The position numbers and the translations under genes were made by a program. Of a stretch of 64,000 nucleotides of DNA, positions 16,720-25,696 are shown in pieces (positions within the stretch are counted from its first letter, which is position 1; every line of letters begins with the position of its first letter). The stretch spans positions 1 to 64,000 of the forward strand of contig JAILLP010000029.1 in NCBI GenBank assembly GCA_024693065.1. The letters run 5' to 3'. The stretch is from Paludibacteraceae bacterium. GTDB lineage: Bacteria > Bacteroidota > Bacteroidia > Bacteroidales > Paludibacteraceae. The notes under the pieces are model-generated. The model had not been told where the DNA came from. It made no database searches and saw nothing but the letters and a program-made list of their open reading frames with translations.

Positions 16720-18777
16720 ATGTCAGTTTTCAATCAAACGGAGAAGGAAGAAGTCGCCTACATGAAGGGCATCATCAAAAAGCTTGGCATCATCATCACC
16801 AAACTGGACGAGATCATCAACCATAACATCAAAGACCTCAAGGAATACAAAGCCTACCTTTGGGAGAACCAATCGGAGCTGGACCGGGCGGAGAAAAGTG
16901 CGGTGCGCCATAACGTGAGCCAAGCGGTGGAATCGAGCGAGGCCATCATGGAGAGGAAGAAACGAATCCGCAAGATGATGGAGATCCCCTACTTCGGACG
17001 AATAGACTTCCAGGAGAAGGGCGAGAAAACGGTCCAACCCATCTACGTGGGCATCCACTCCTACTACGACACGGAAACGAACAAGAACGTGATCCACGAC
17101 TGGCGAGCACCCATCTCCACCATGTTCTACGACTACGAGACCGGTCCGGCGCACTACGACGCGCCGCAGGGCCGCGTGGAGGGCTCCATCTCCCTGAAAA
17201 GGCAATACCGCATCCGCCGCTCCGTCATGGAGTTCATGCTGGAGAGCTCCGTCAACATCCAGGACGAGGTGCTACAGAAAGAACTCAGCAGCACCTCCGA
17301 CGAGCGAATGAAGAACATCGTGGCGACCATTCAGCGTGAACAGAACCAGATCATACGCAACGAGGAGGCGAAGACCCTCATCATCCAAGGTGTGGCAGGC
17401 TCCGGGAAAACATCCATCGCCCTGCACCGTGTCGCCTACATCCTCTATAGACATAAAGGAGAGGTGACCTCCAAGGATATCCTCATCATCTCCCCGAACA
17501 AAGTATTCGCGGACTATATCTCCAACGTGCTGCCGGAACTCGGCGAGGAGACCATCGAGGAGTGCGGTTTCGAAGAACTGATGAACAAGCAACTGCAGGG
17601 CAAATATAAGTTCCAAACCTTCTTCGAACAGGTGACGGAGATCCTGGAGAAGAATGACGAGGCCTTCGTGGAAAGGATACGGTTCAAATCCTCCGTGGAG
17701 TTCATCGAACTGATGAACCGCTTCGTCCTCCACGTGGAGAACACCTTCTTCCACCCGACAGACCTGAAAGTGGGCAGGATACCCGTACCGAAAGAGTACC
17801 TCGACGAACGCTTCAAAGCCTACCATAGGCTTCCGATGCGCGACCGTTTCGAACCGATAGCGAAAGACATCGCCAGGGAAATCGCGGCGGCCACCCGCAC
17901 GGAGATCTCCACCACCGACAAGAACAAAATCAAGGCGGAGCTGAAGAAAATGTTCGACGGCAACAGCGACGTGGCCCTCTACCAAGCCTTTTACGACTGG
18001 CTGGGTCGTCCGGACCTCTACAAGAGGGGGAAGAACCGCCAACTGGAATATGCGGACGTGGCGCCATTCCTCTACCTGAAGATCCTGATGGAGGGCGTCA
18101 AGGAGAAACTGCCGATCAAGCACCTTCTGGTGGACGAGATGCAGGACTACACCCCGATACAGTACAAGGTGCTCTCCATCCTCTTCCCTTGCAAGAAGAC
18201 GATCCTTGGAGACGCATTGCAATCCGTAAATCCATATAGTTCAACCACCTATATGCAGATACAGGACGTCTTGAAGGATGCGGAGGTGATGAAACTCTGC
18301 AAAAGCTACCGTTCCTCCTACGAGATCACCTCGTTCGCACAGAAAATCTCCAAGAGCGAAGACCTGCAGGCCATCGAACGACACGGCGAGGAGCCTATCA
18401 TCAAGCCTTTCAAGAAGGGAGACGAGGAACTCGCATACCTGAAACGAGTCGTGGCGGAGCACATCGGGCAAGCCACCTCCATCGGCTTCATCTGCAAGAC
18501 AGAGAAGGAGGCGATCAAGCTGCACCAACAACTCTCGGAAGAGACCGACCAGGTGTGCCTGCTCTCCAGCGAGAGCGCCGCCTTCACCAACGGCATCATC
18601 GTGACCACCGCCCACACGGCCAAGGGTCTGGAGTTCGACGAGGTCGTGGTGCCTTACGTGAACGAGAAGGAATACCACACGGAAATGGACCGCAGCCTGC
18701 TCTACATCGCCTGCACGCGTGCGATGCACAAACTGACACTCACCGCAGCCGGCGAGATAAGCCATTTCATCCAATAA
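16720..18777 (+). CDS. HelD-like superfamily 1 helicase/ATPase
   Basis: 685 residues from the ATG at 16720. The N-terminal coiled-coil arm (about residues 1-80) is followed by a UvrD-like ATPase core: Walker A GVAGSGKTSIALHR near residue 226, motif II LLVDEMQDYTPIQYK, and late motifs TAHTAKGLEFDEVVVPY and YIACTRAMHKLTL. This matches HelD/HelR proteins, which bind RNA polymerase and recycle stalled complexes, better than DNA-repair UvrD. It is monocistronic. It is placed here as HelD-like by architecture; the RNA polymerase interaction is inferred from the family. Confidence 0.85.
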   Translation: MSVFNQTEKEEVAYMKGIIKKLGIIITKLDEIINHNIKDLKEYKAYLWENQSELDRAEKSAVRHNVSQAVESSEAIMERKKRIRKMMEIPYFGRIDFQEKGEKTVQPIYVGIHSYYDTETNKNVIHDWRAPISTMFYDYETGPAHYDAPQGRVEGSISLKRQYRIRRSVMEFMLESSVNIQDEVLQKELSSTSDERMKNIVATIQREQNQIIRNEEAKTLIIQGVAGSGKTSIALHRVAYILYRHKGEVTSKDILIISPNKVFADYISNVLPELGEETIEECGFEELMNKQLQGKYKFQTFFEQVTEILEKNDEAFVERIRFKSSVEFIELMNRFVLHVENTFFHPTDLKVGRIPVPKEYLDERFKAYHRLPMRDRFEPIAKDIAREIAAATRTEISTTDKNKIKAELKKMFDGNSDVALYQAFYDWLGRPDLYKRGKNRQLEYADVAPFLYLKILMEGVKEKLPIKHLLVDEMQDYTPIQYKVLSILFPCKKTILGDALQSVNPYSSTTYMQIQDVLKDAEVMKLCKSYRSSYEITSFAQKISKSEDLQAIERHGEEPIIKPFKKGDEELAYLKRVVAEHIGQATSIGFICKTEKEAIKLHQQLSEETDQVCLLSSESAAFTNGIIVTTAHTAKGLEFDEVVVPYVNEKEYHTEMDRSLLYIACTRAMHKLTLTAAGEISHFIQ

Positions 18778-18903
18778 GCGCACCAGCGTAATTTTTTCTA
18801 CCATTTTTCAAAAAAACACGATTCCACCGATAAATCGGCATGGATTGACTCTCTATTACCATTAATTGAACCCAGTTTCCGAAGCTTAAAAAAAGCATGG
18901 GTA

Positions 18904-18911
18904 TACCTTTG
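18904..18911 (+). promoter_or_regulatory. -7 promoter element of the secreted esterase
   Basis: TACCTTTG fits the consensus exactly. The start codon follows 57 bases downstream. The -33 element is weak. Confidence 0.45.
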
Positions 18912-18967
18912 CGGCAAGTACAAAAACACTTGTATTACATCTCTATATGCACTTAAAGTTTAATATC

Positions 18968-20185
18968 ATGAACACGAAAAGATTTTTATTACTCGCGCTC
19001 AGCGCAATGTCGCTCAACGCATTCTCTCAAGGTTGGGGATTCGGAGGCGGAGGTGCTTCCGGATTGAGTTCCTACACGTCCAAAAAGGACATCAATTATG
19101 TCGGGGACGGTAAAGGTTACCACACACTGGACATCTACTATCCTAAAGAGGATAAGGAGTCGTATCCTGTCATCGTCCACATCTACGGCAGCGCATGGTC
19201 CAGTAACAACTCGAAAGGGAACGCCGACCTGACCTCCATCGGTGAGGGTGCGGTAAAGGCCGGCTACATCTTCGTGACGCCGAACCACCGCGCGAACAAT
19301 GATGAGGGGGCGAAATGGCCCGGACTGCTCAACGACATCAAGGCGGTGGTACGCTACCTCAGAGGCAATGCGGAATCCCTGAAGATAGACACCACCTTCA
19401 TCGCCATCTCCGGCTTCTCCTCCGGTGGACACTTGGCGACCATGATGGGCGCATCCCGCAACGTGAAGGAGTATACCGTTGGATCCACGACCGTGGACAT
19501 AGAAGGTAATCTAGGGAATTTCACGGAGTTCAGCAGTAGCGTAGACGCCGTGTGCGACTGGTCAGGCCCAGTAATCCTCGACAAGCTGAACTGCGGAAAC
19601 GCCATGGACTTGAACAGTTTCATCTCCCCTATGATGAACAACTGCTCCGCCTCCCAATGCCCGGACATATATGCCTTGGCCACTGCGGTCACGTTCATGG
19701 ATCCAAGCGATCCTCCATACATACTCGTACACGGTTCCGCAGACAACATCGTAGCACAATGCCAAAGCCAACTACTCTACGAGGAACTGCAGAAAAACAA
19801 CATCGAGAGCAAATACATCCCTACAAGCAGCGGTCATGAGGTCAACAAGGGGAAAGTGCCGGACGTGATCGAATTCTTCAATGCGGCAAGGGAGAAGAAA
19901 TTGGCAGCGATGCAGGAAAGGGAAGAACAGGAGGAACAAGGCGAGCAGAACAAGGTGTCAGGCACAACATCCGACAAACCCTCTGTGACCGTACAAAACG
20001 GACGCCTACTCATCTGCGGAGGTGACGGTTCCGCCTTCTCCTTCGAGATCATCGACATCGTGGGGAAACCCGTTTACCAAGGTCTGTATAACTCCCAAGT
20101 GCAGGAATACGATCTCTCTTCCCTCGCAGAAGGTGTATACGTCCTGAAGACCGATGCGGGAATTAACCATAAGTTTATCAGATAA
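18968..20185 (+). CDS. Secreted alpha/beta-hydrolase (esterase) with T9SS tail
   Basis: 405 residues from the ATG at 18968, which begins a clear signal peptide (MNTKRFLLLALSAMSLNAFS). The hydrolase core has an oxyanion-hole segment IVHIYGSAW, the nucleophile elbow ISGFSSGGH, an Asp in HGSADNIVA and a His in SSGHEVNKG. This resembles feruloyl/acetyl esterases (BD-FAE type) acting on plant polysaccharide. A Glu-rich linker (EREEQEEQGEQ) leads to a C-terminal sorting domain ending in GVYVLKTDAGINHKFIR, typical of type IX secretion. The regulator gene follows 133 bases downstream, suggesting a shared function. Confidence 0.85.
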   Translation: MNTKRFLLLALSAMSLNAFSQGWGFGGGGASGLSSYTSKKDINYVGDGKGYHTLDIYYPKEDKESYPVIVHIYGSAWSSNNSKGNADLTSIGEGAVKAGYIFVTPNHRANNDEGAKWPGLLNDIKAVVRYLRGNAESLKIDTTFIAISGFSSGGHLATMMGASRNVKEYTVGSTTVDIEGNLGNFTEFSSSVDAVCDWSGPVILDKLNCGNAMDLNSFISPMMNNCSASQCPDIYALATAVTFMDPSDPPYILVHGSADNIVAQCQSQLLYEELQKNNIESKYIPTSSGHEVNKGKVPDVIEFFNAAREKKLAAMQEREEQEEQGEQNKVSGTTSDKPSVTVQNGRLLICGGDGSAFSFEIIDIVGKPVYQGLYNSQVQEYDLSSLAEGVYVLKTDAGINHKFIR

Positions 20186-20221
20186 CCTTATACAATTCCT
20201 AAACATTTATTGCGATTTACC

Positions 20222-20229
20222 TAGATTTG
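20222..20229 (+). promoter_or_regulatory. Possible -7 element of the hybrid regulator
   Basis: TAGATTTG matches TAnnTTTG between the esterase and the regulator; a transcript from it would have a leader of about 85 bases. No TTG at the right distance is visible. Confidence 0.35.
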
Positions 20230-20318
20230 TCGTACCTTGGGGACTGCCACATACGCACTCCGAACTAACCCTAAGACCTGTTCCGAGTGTGTTTGTAGCA
20301 GTTCTCTTTTTTCTACGA

Positions 20319-23300
20319 ATGAGAAGGATTGCGCTTATATTGTGGATGTTTATTTTCTTCATGGATTCCTACGCTTCCATGGGGCCAAAGGCGCACGTGC
20401 GTTTCAACCACTTCACCACCGAAAGCGGACTATCCTCCAACCTGATCTTCGCCATGTCGCAAGACACCTCCGGATTCCTGTGGCTGGGGACAGACTTCGG
20501 GCTGGACCGTTTCGACGGGAAGCTCTTCAAACATTTCAGGAAGGACAAGTACCCCAACATGCAGAGGGAAGACCTTTACTACGTGGACTGTCTAGACGGG
20601 AACGTGTATGTGGGTAGTTTCAGCGGGACATTCCAAAAGTACGACCGTAAAATCGATGATTTCCTGGACATGATGCCCGCAGAGCTGGACTCCCTAGGAT
20701 ACTCGCAAATAAAGGGCATGCGATGCGCCTCCGACGGGTCTCGTTACCTCTTCACGAACGAAAGAGTCTTCCGATACGACAGCCTGTCCAAACGATTCAA
20801 CTCACACTTCCAAGCGTTCGACTCGCTCCGTTCCCCCTTCATCTCTTTCCTCCACATAGACAATGACAACCGCTTCTGGCTCGGCTCCATCAACCAGTTG
20901 AGCATATATGACACGAACGGACACACCCTAAAGGCCTTCAATGAGGAACATGACCATTGCGGTTTTGTGACGGGGATTGACCCCATGGAGGAAAACAAAT
21001 GGATCGTCACCTTCCTGAACAACAGGTTCTGGATCGTGGAATGCCAAGACGGAGCCTTCCGCATCAAGGAGGAAATCCGCCTCCCCTTCAACAGCGTCAA
21101 CAAGATGTTGAGAGGGAGGAACGGCCGCTATTGGTTCGCCACCGACGGAGACGGACTATGGTTCGCCGACTCGATAACGAAAGGCACCACCTTCACTGAA
21201 GTGGTACCGACCAACGCCCCCACGGACGGGCTGAGGAAGATATACTCCATCATCGAAAGTGAGGACGGCACCATATGGCTCGGCACGCAAAACTCGGGCC
21301 TCTGGTCGCTCAACATGGACGACCACTCGACCATCCTATACTCGAAAGACTACGGGTTCCCCCACTCCGCCTGCACCTCCTTCACGGAGGACGGACACGG
21401 TAACATCTTGGTCGGTTCGGATGGCAACGGTGTCTACTCCGTCTCGCCCGATTTCAGGGAAATCAAGCAGTACCATCTCCCTTGCGACAACGTGCTAGGC
21501 GTCAATTCCACCCACGAGGGGATCTATGTCTCCACATGGGGCGGCGGGCTATACCTCCTCTCACCATCCGGCACATCCGCTCCCGTCAGCTACAAGCCAG
21601 ACTTCAACCCGACCAAGATATTCTTCCACGTCTGCGAGACAGCGGACAACACCATATGGGCCTGCTCCGCGAACGATGACCCATACCTCAAACGCAACAA
21701 CGAACCATGGCGGAGAATACCCCTAAAAGACGAGGGCAACCCTGATTTGGAAAGTAAATGGACCGCCCGTGTGATGAGCGCTTCAGGGAAATCGTGCTGG
21801 ATCATCTCCACCAACCTGTTGTGGCTATTCGACGGAACAACCCCACACGTCGTCCACCCCGAAATCTACGCAGCGAAATCACACAACCCGTTCGCTGTGG
21901 CTGACGCAGACTGCGATGAGGAGGGGAACCTCTTCGTCCTCTCCAACCACGGCATCCTGCGCTTCTCGTCCGATGACCTCACGATGGACACCCTCTCCTT
22001 CATGCCGAAAGACTCGTACCGAATCATCCGAAGGGACGACAACGGCAACTTCTGGGTCGCCTCCGCCAACGGCATCTTCTCCTTCGACTATCATCGCCAA
22101 ACATATTCAAGGCTACCAGGCAATTACCCAGACCTGTTCTACTACAAATCGAGCTACAAGGATTCCAACGGACGGCTATACTTCGGCACAGCGGAAGGGT
22201 TTTACTCCTTCGACCCTAAAAATATCGCACCGGACACGCTCATCCAGCATCTTTCCTTCGCGGAACTGTATGTCTCGAAAGAGAAAATCAGCGGGAACAA
22301 CCCATTGATAAAGGGAGGAGACCTCTCCGATCTGAAGGCGCTGGAACTAAAATACGGCATGACCGATGTGGACCTCCACGTGGACCTCGTAGACCACTCC
22401 TACAGGGAGAAAGCCACCCTACGCTATAGACTGAAGGGTCTGACGGACAGCTGGACTCCCGTGGACGAAAAAAGGGTCATATCCTTCAACTACATACCGA
22501 CCGGATATTACACGCTTGAAGTGGAGGCATTCCGATCGAACGCAGGGAAACCCCTAAAGCACATAGAACTGACGATAAACGTCCTCCCACCATGGTGGAA
22601 CACCTGGTGGTTCCGCACCATCCTGCTGCTAATCGCCGGCTCGCTCCTGATCATCCCCCTGCACAAAAAAATCATACGGCTGAAAAAGGAAAAAGCATTG
22701 CTCAAGGATGAAATAGACGAGCAAACAGCGCTCTTGGAAAAGACAAGACACGAGCGCCAAAAATTGATCCATGCCCTCACCCACGACCTGCACAATCCGC
22801 TGTTCTCCGTAGTGGGAGAAAGCCCTTCCATCACAGAGGAGACCACCACGGAGGAAATCGTCGAATTGGTGATCGACAAGGCACTGCTGGACGACAACCT
22901 GCTGCTACTGATAGGCATGGACCCTGAGACAAAAAGGGGAATCAAGAACATGCTGAGCAACTACATCCACGTGAAAGAAGCGGAGAACTGGGACAAGGCG
23001 GTCGAATCCATAGAAATGTTGGCCCCGGACATCATCGTCTGCGACATGGGGAACTCCATGAGCGGAGAAATGAACAGGCTTCTCTCCTCCGACAGCCTGA
23101 AACATATCCCTATCCTCTTCGTATCCGACAAGAACGAGGAGACCGACCGCCTATTAGGACTGATCTATGGGGCGGTGGACTTCATGGCCAAACCGTTCAA
23201 CCAACTCGAACTATTGCTAAAATTAACTAATATACTGAAAATCAAACAAGAACAACAAAAAGTAATTCTTCAGCGGACAATGACAAGCAAGGTGAAGAGC

Positions 23301-23648
23301 GCAATGGACAACACCCGACAGGAAGAATCGATCCACCCGTTCCTGCAAGCCTTCGCCGATGTGGTCAGGAGTAAATACCAAGACAGCGAGACCTCGCCAG
23401 ACTCCCTGGCCTCAGCCCTCATGGTGAGCAAACCGACAATGAATAGGAAAATCAAGGCACTGACAGGCAAAACACCGATGGAATGGGTGATGGAGTACCG
23501 GCTCAACAAAGCCCTCCAACTGCTACAAGATCATAACGACGGCAAAAACATTTCAGAGATAGCCTATGAAGTAGGGTTCAGCGACCCATCCTACTTCTCG
23601 AAGAAATTCAAGGACCAGTTCGGGATCCTTCCTTCCCAAGTGAATTAA
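20319..23648 (+). CDS. Hybrid two-component system-like regulator lacking the ATPase domain
   Basis: 1109 residues from the ATG at 20319, which opens the signal/anchor RRIALILWMFIFFMDSYA; the frame is open further upstream but into non-coding sequence. Order: two-component-regulator propeller repeats (about 30-680, e.g. SGFLWLGTDFGLDRFDG), Y_Y_Y domain (about 680-755), membrane segment (about 764-786), coiled coil, H-box-like HALTHDLHNPL (about 820), receiver (about 855-965; phospho-acceptor Asp in IIVCDMGN, Lys in AKPF), and AraC-type DNA-binding domain (about 1005-1109). Only about 35 residues separate the H-box from the receiver, so the HATPase_c domain is absent, and the receiver's usual acidic pair is replaced (LLIGMDPE). 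It probably senses a saccharide and controls the esterase or other genes. Confidence 0.85.
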   Translation: MRRIALILWMFIFFMDSYASMGPKAHVRFNHFTTESGLSSNLIFAMSQDTSGFLWLGTDFGLDRFDGKLFKHFRKDKYPNMQREDLYYVDCLDGNVYVGSFSGTFQKYDRKIDDFLDMMPAELDSLGYSQIKGMRCASDGSRYLFTNERVFRYDSLSKRFNSHFQAFDSLRSPFISFLHIDNDNRFWLGSINQLSIYDTNGHTLKAFNEEHDHCGFVTGIDPMEENKWIVTFLNNRFWIVECQDGAFRIKEEIRLPFNSVNKMLRGRNGRYWFATDGDGLWFADSITKGTTFTEVVPTNAPTDGLRKIYSIIESEDGTIWLGTQNSGLWSLNMDDHSTILYSKDYGFPHSACTSFTEDGHGNILVGSDGNGVYSVSPDFREIKQYHLPCDNVLGVNSTHEGIYVSTWGGGLYLLSPSGTSAPVSYKPDFNPTKIFFHVCETADNTIWACSANDDPYLKRNNEPWRRIPLKDEGNPDLESKWTARVMSASGKSCWIISTNLLWLFDGTTPHVVHPEIYAAKSHNPFAVADADCDEEGNLFVLSNHGILRFSSDDLTMDTLSFMPKDSYRIIRRDDNGNFWVASANGIFSFDYHRQTYSRLPGNYPDLFYYKSSYKDSNGRLYFGTAEGFYSFDPKNIAPDTLIQHLSFAELYVSKEKISGNNPLIKGGDLSDLKALELKYGMTDVDLHVDLVDHSYREKATLRYRLKGLTDSWTPVDEKRVISFNYIPTGYYTLEVEAFRSNAGKPLKHIELTINVLPPWWNTWWFRTILLLIAGSLLIIPLHKKIIRLKKEKALLKDEIDEQTALLEKTRHERQKLIHALTHDLHNPLFSVVGESPSITEETTTEEIVELVIDKALLDDNLLLLIGMDPETKRGIKNMLSNYIHVKEAENWDKAVESIEMLAPDIIVCDMGNSMSGEMNRLLSSDSLKHIPILFVSDKNEETDRLLGLIYGAVDFMAKPFNQLELLLKLTNILKIKQEQQKVILQRTMTSKVKSAMDNTRQEESIHPFLQAFADVVRSKYQDSETSPDSLASALMVSKPTMNRKIKALTGKTPMEWVMEYRLNKALQLLQDHNDGKNISEIAYEVGFSDPSYFSKKFKDQFGILPSQVN

Positions 23649-23682
23649 CCTCCCAGGCGCACGCAACGCCCCTATCTGGCGA

Positions 23683-24522
23683 CTAATCAAGCTGCGTGTG
23701 GCGCACTGAAATCTCTTCCGAAAGGAACACGGAAGCAGACTTCTTGAACTTCTCCTCCGACTCCGTCGTGAAGAACTGGCAGGAGCCTCCCTTCGTCAGC
23801 AGTTCCTCCATGGAGACATGGCGGCGGAGGTAATCCTCCAGGCTGGAGGCGACAATCGCACCCTGCGAAATGATGCGAATATGGGCAGGCAGATATTTCC
23901 TGATCTTAGGCAACAACAAAGGGTAATGCGTGCAACCCAAGATGACCGTATCGATCTGGTCATCCTTCGCCAGCAACTGGTCCACATATTTCTTCACAAA
24001 ATAATCCGCGCCATCCGAATCGTATTCCGAATTCTCCACCAGCGGCACCCAAAGCGGGCAAGCCACGGAAGAGATGACAATCTCCGGGAAGAGCTTATGG
24101 ATCTCGATCGGGTACGACTCCGACTGCACCGTTCCTATGGTGGCGAAGAGGCCGACATGCTTCGTTCGGGTATATTCCCCAATCTGCTCGATGGTAGGGC
24201 GGATGACCCCCAAAACACGACGGTCAGGGTTCCATTTCGGCAAGTCATACATCTGAATGGACTTCAACGCCTTGGCCGAAGCCGTGTTACAGCCCAAGAT
24301 GACAAGCGGGCAACCCAACTCAAATAGTTTCTCGACACATTGGCGGGTAAACTCGTACACGACATCGAAGGAGCGTGTACCATACGGTGTACGCGCATTA
24401 TCGCCCAAATAGAGATAATCATATTCGGGCAAACGCTTACGAATCTCCGACAAGATGGTCAGACCACCATAACCTGAGTCGAAAACGCCGATTGGGCCAG
24501 ACTGATTAGGAAACAGAGCCAT
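23683..24522 (-). CDS. murI: Glutamate racemase
   Basis: 279 residues. It makes D-glutamate for peptidoglycan. The two catalytic Cys lie in LGCNTASAKAL and LGCTHYPLLL, with the N-terminal VFDSGYGGLT and the DNARTPYG segment typical of the family. It is separated by a terminator from the ompH-bamA genes upstream and may have its own promoter. Confidence 0.96.
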   Translation of the reverse strand: MALFPNQSGPIGVFDSGYGGLTILSEIRKRLPEYDYLYLGDNARTPYGTRSFDVVYEFTRQCVEKLFELGCPLVILGCNTASAKALKSIQMYDLPKWNPDRRVLGVIRPTIEQIGEYTRTKHVGLFATIGTVQSESYPIEIHKLFPEIVISSVACPLWVPLVENSEYDSDGADYFVKKYVDQLLAKDDQIDTVILGCTHYPLLLPKIRKYLPAHIRIISQGAIVASSLEDYLRRHVSMEELLTKGGSCQFFTTESEEKFKKSASVFLSEEISVRHTQLD

Positions 24523-24543
24523 GGGAACAATTTTTTAGAAAAA

Positions 24544-24568
24544 AAAAGAGGACACAATGTCCTCTTTT
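24544..24568 (-). terminator. Intrinsic terminator after the second ompH gene
   Basis: AAAAGAGGACA-TTG-TGTCCTCTTTT on the minus strand (11-base perfect stem) followed by a further run of T. It separates the ompH/bamA unit from murI. Confidence 0.88.
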
Positions 24569-24587
24569 CTATTGTCAAAATTCACAA

Positions 24588-25094
24588 TTACTTGATACCC
24601 AATTTTTTCTTGAGCAACGGAGTAACGTCGATAGCGTCAGCAGACTTGTAAAGCAACGTGTTCAAATCGTAGATATAAAGGAACCCGTTCTCAGCGCCAA
24701 CCTCCTCGATCGCCTTACGCATCTTCTCGCGGATTGGGGCTTGCAGCTCCTCCTGTTTCTGCTGCAAGAGAGCCTGAGCCTGCTGATAATATTGTTGAAC
24801 CTTCTGCTGAAGCATCTGAATCTCCTCCATACGGTTCTGCTTGATGGCATCGTCCCACTTTGCCTCACCATCTTTGTACTCTGTCAACTTACGGGTATAC
24901 TCATCCTCCATTCTCTTGATCTCACCCTCATGCTGTGTAGCGAGGTCCTTCAAAGCAGCCTCAATCTTCGGAACATCCGGCATGGCGAGGAACAAGGTTT
25001 GAACATCCAAATAACCCAATTTGATCTGAGTGTTTTGTGCCATACCGAAAGCAGGCATAGCCAAGAATAACAAAGCGATTAATTTTTTATACAT
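24588..25094 (-). CDS. OmpH/Skp family periplasmic chaperone, second copy
   Basis: 168 residues. The signal peptide ends near AFGMAQ. The mature protein has the Skp pattern: a short beta segment (IKLGYLDVQTLFLAMPD), two long helices rich in Gln, Glu and Lys forming tentacle-like coiled coils (about 45-125), and a closing segment (GFLYIYDLNTLLY). Such chaperones hold unfolded outer-membrane proteins for BamA, encoded upstream. Tandem ompH copies next to bamA are normal in Bacteroidales. Confidence 0.9.
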   Translation of the reverse strand: MYKKLIALLFLAMPAFGMAQNTQIKLGYLDVQTLFLAMPDVPKIEAALKDLATQHEGEIKRMEDEYTRKLTEYKDGEAKWDDAIKQNRMEEIQMLQQKVQQYYQQAQALLQQKQEELQAPIREKMRKAIEEVGAENGFLYIYDLNTLLYKSADAIDVTPLLKKKLGIK

Positions 25095-25145
25095 AATATT
25101 TACATTAAAGAATTATCTAAAACCTTTAGCGCACAAAGTTACGAA

Positions 25146-25667
25146 TTATTTCGCATATCCTAACTTCGTCAACACCTCATCGCTGATATCCACCTTGACA
25201 GAAAAATAGATGAGGTTAGAACTGCTCGCCTTATCCAAAACGACAGTGTAACCTTTCGTATCGGAGACATCCTTCACCGCAACATACACCTCGTCCTGAA
25301 TAGGTTTCATCAAACTTTCACGCTTTTTGAAGAATTCTCCCTGAGGACCGAAATATTTACGTTTCAACTCATTGGCCTCTTTTTCCTTGGCGACGATCTC
25401 ATTCTCCTTCTTAACCTTCATCTCATCAGAGAGGAAAACGACTTCCGTCTGATAATTCTTGTAGAGCACCTTAGCCTCCTCATTTTTAGATTCAACTTCC
25501 TTCTGCCATTTCTCAGAGACTTGTTTCAACTGTTCGTTCGCAGATTCATACATTGGGATATTCTTCAAGATATACTCCATGTCAAGCACAGCCACTTTCT
25601 GGGCGGATGCGCAACAGAACGCACCAACCGCCAACAATGTCATAATCAGTTTTCTCATACTCGTCAT
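25146..25667 (-). CDS. OmpH/Skp family periplasmic chaperone, first copy
   Basis: 173 residues with signal peptide (LLAVGAFCCASA), a KVAVLDMEYILKNIP beta/helix start, a long charged helical hairpin (about 45-125) and the C-terminal YTVVLDKASSSNLIYF. It lies 29 bases after bamA and 51 bases before the second copy, so the three are probably one unit. The two copies are clearly paralogues but differ in charge pattern. Confidence 0.9.
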   Translation of the reverse strand: MTSMRKLIMTLLAVGAFCCASAQKVAVLDMEYILKNIPMYESANEQLKQVSEKWQKEVESKNEEAKVLYKNYQTEVVFLSDEMKVKKENEIVAKEKEANELKRKYFGPQGEFFKKRESLMKPIQDEVYVAVKDVSDTKGYTVVLDKASSSNLIYFSVKVDISDEVLTKLGYAK

Positions 25668-25696
25668 ATATTAATAACAATTATTACCTTCAAAGA

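Noticed and set aside
23683-25094. murI in the same transcript as the ompH genes
   Set aside because: An 11-base-stem terminator with a T-run separates them, although some read-through cannot be excluded.
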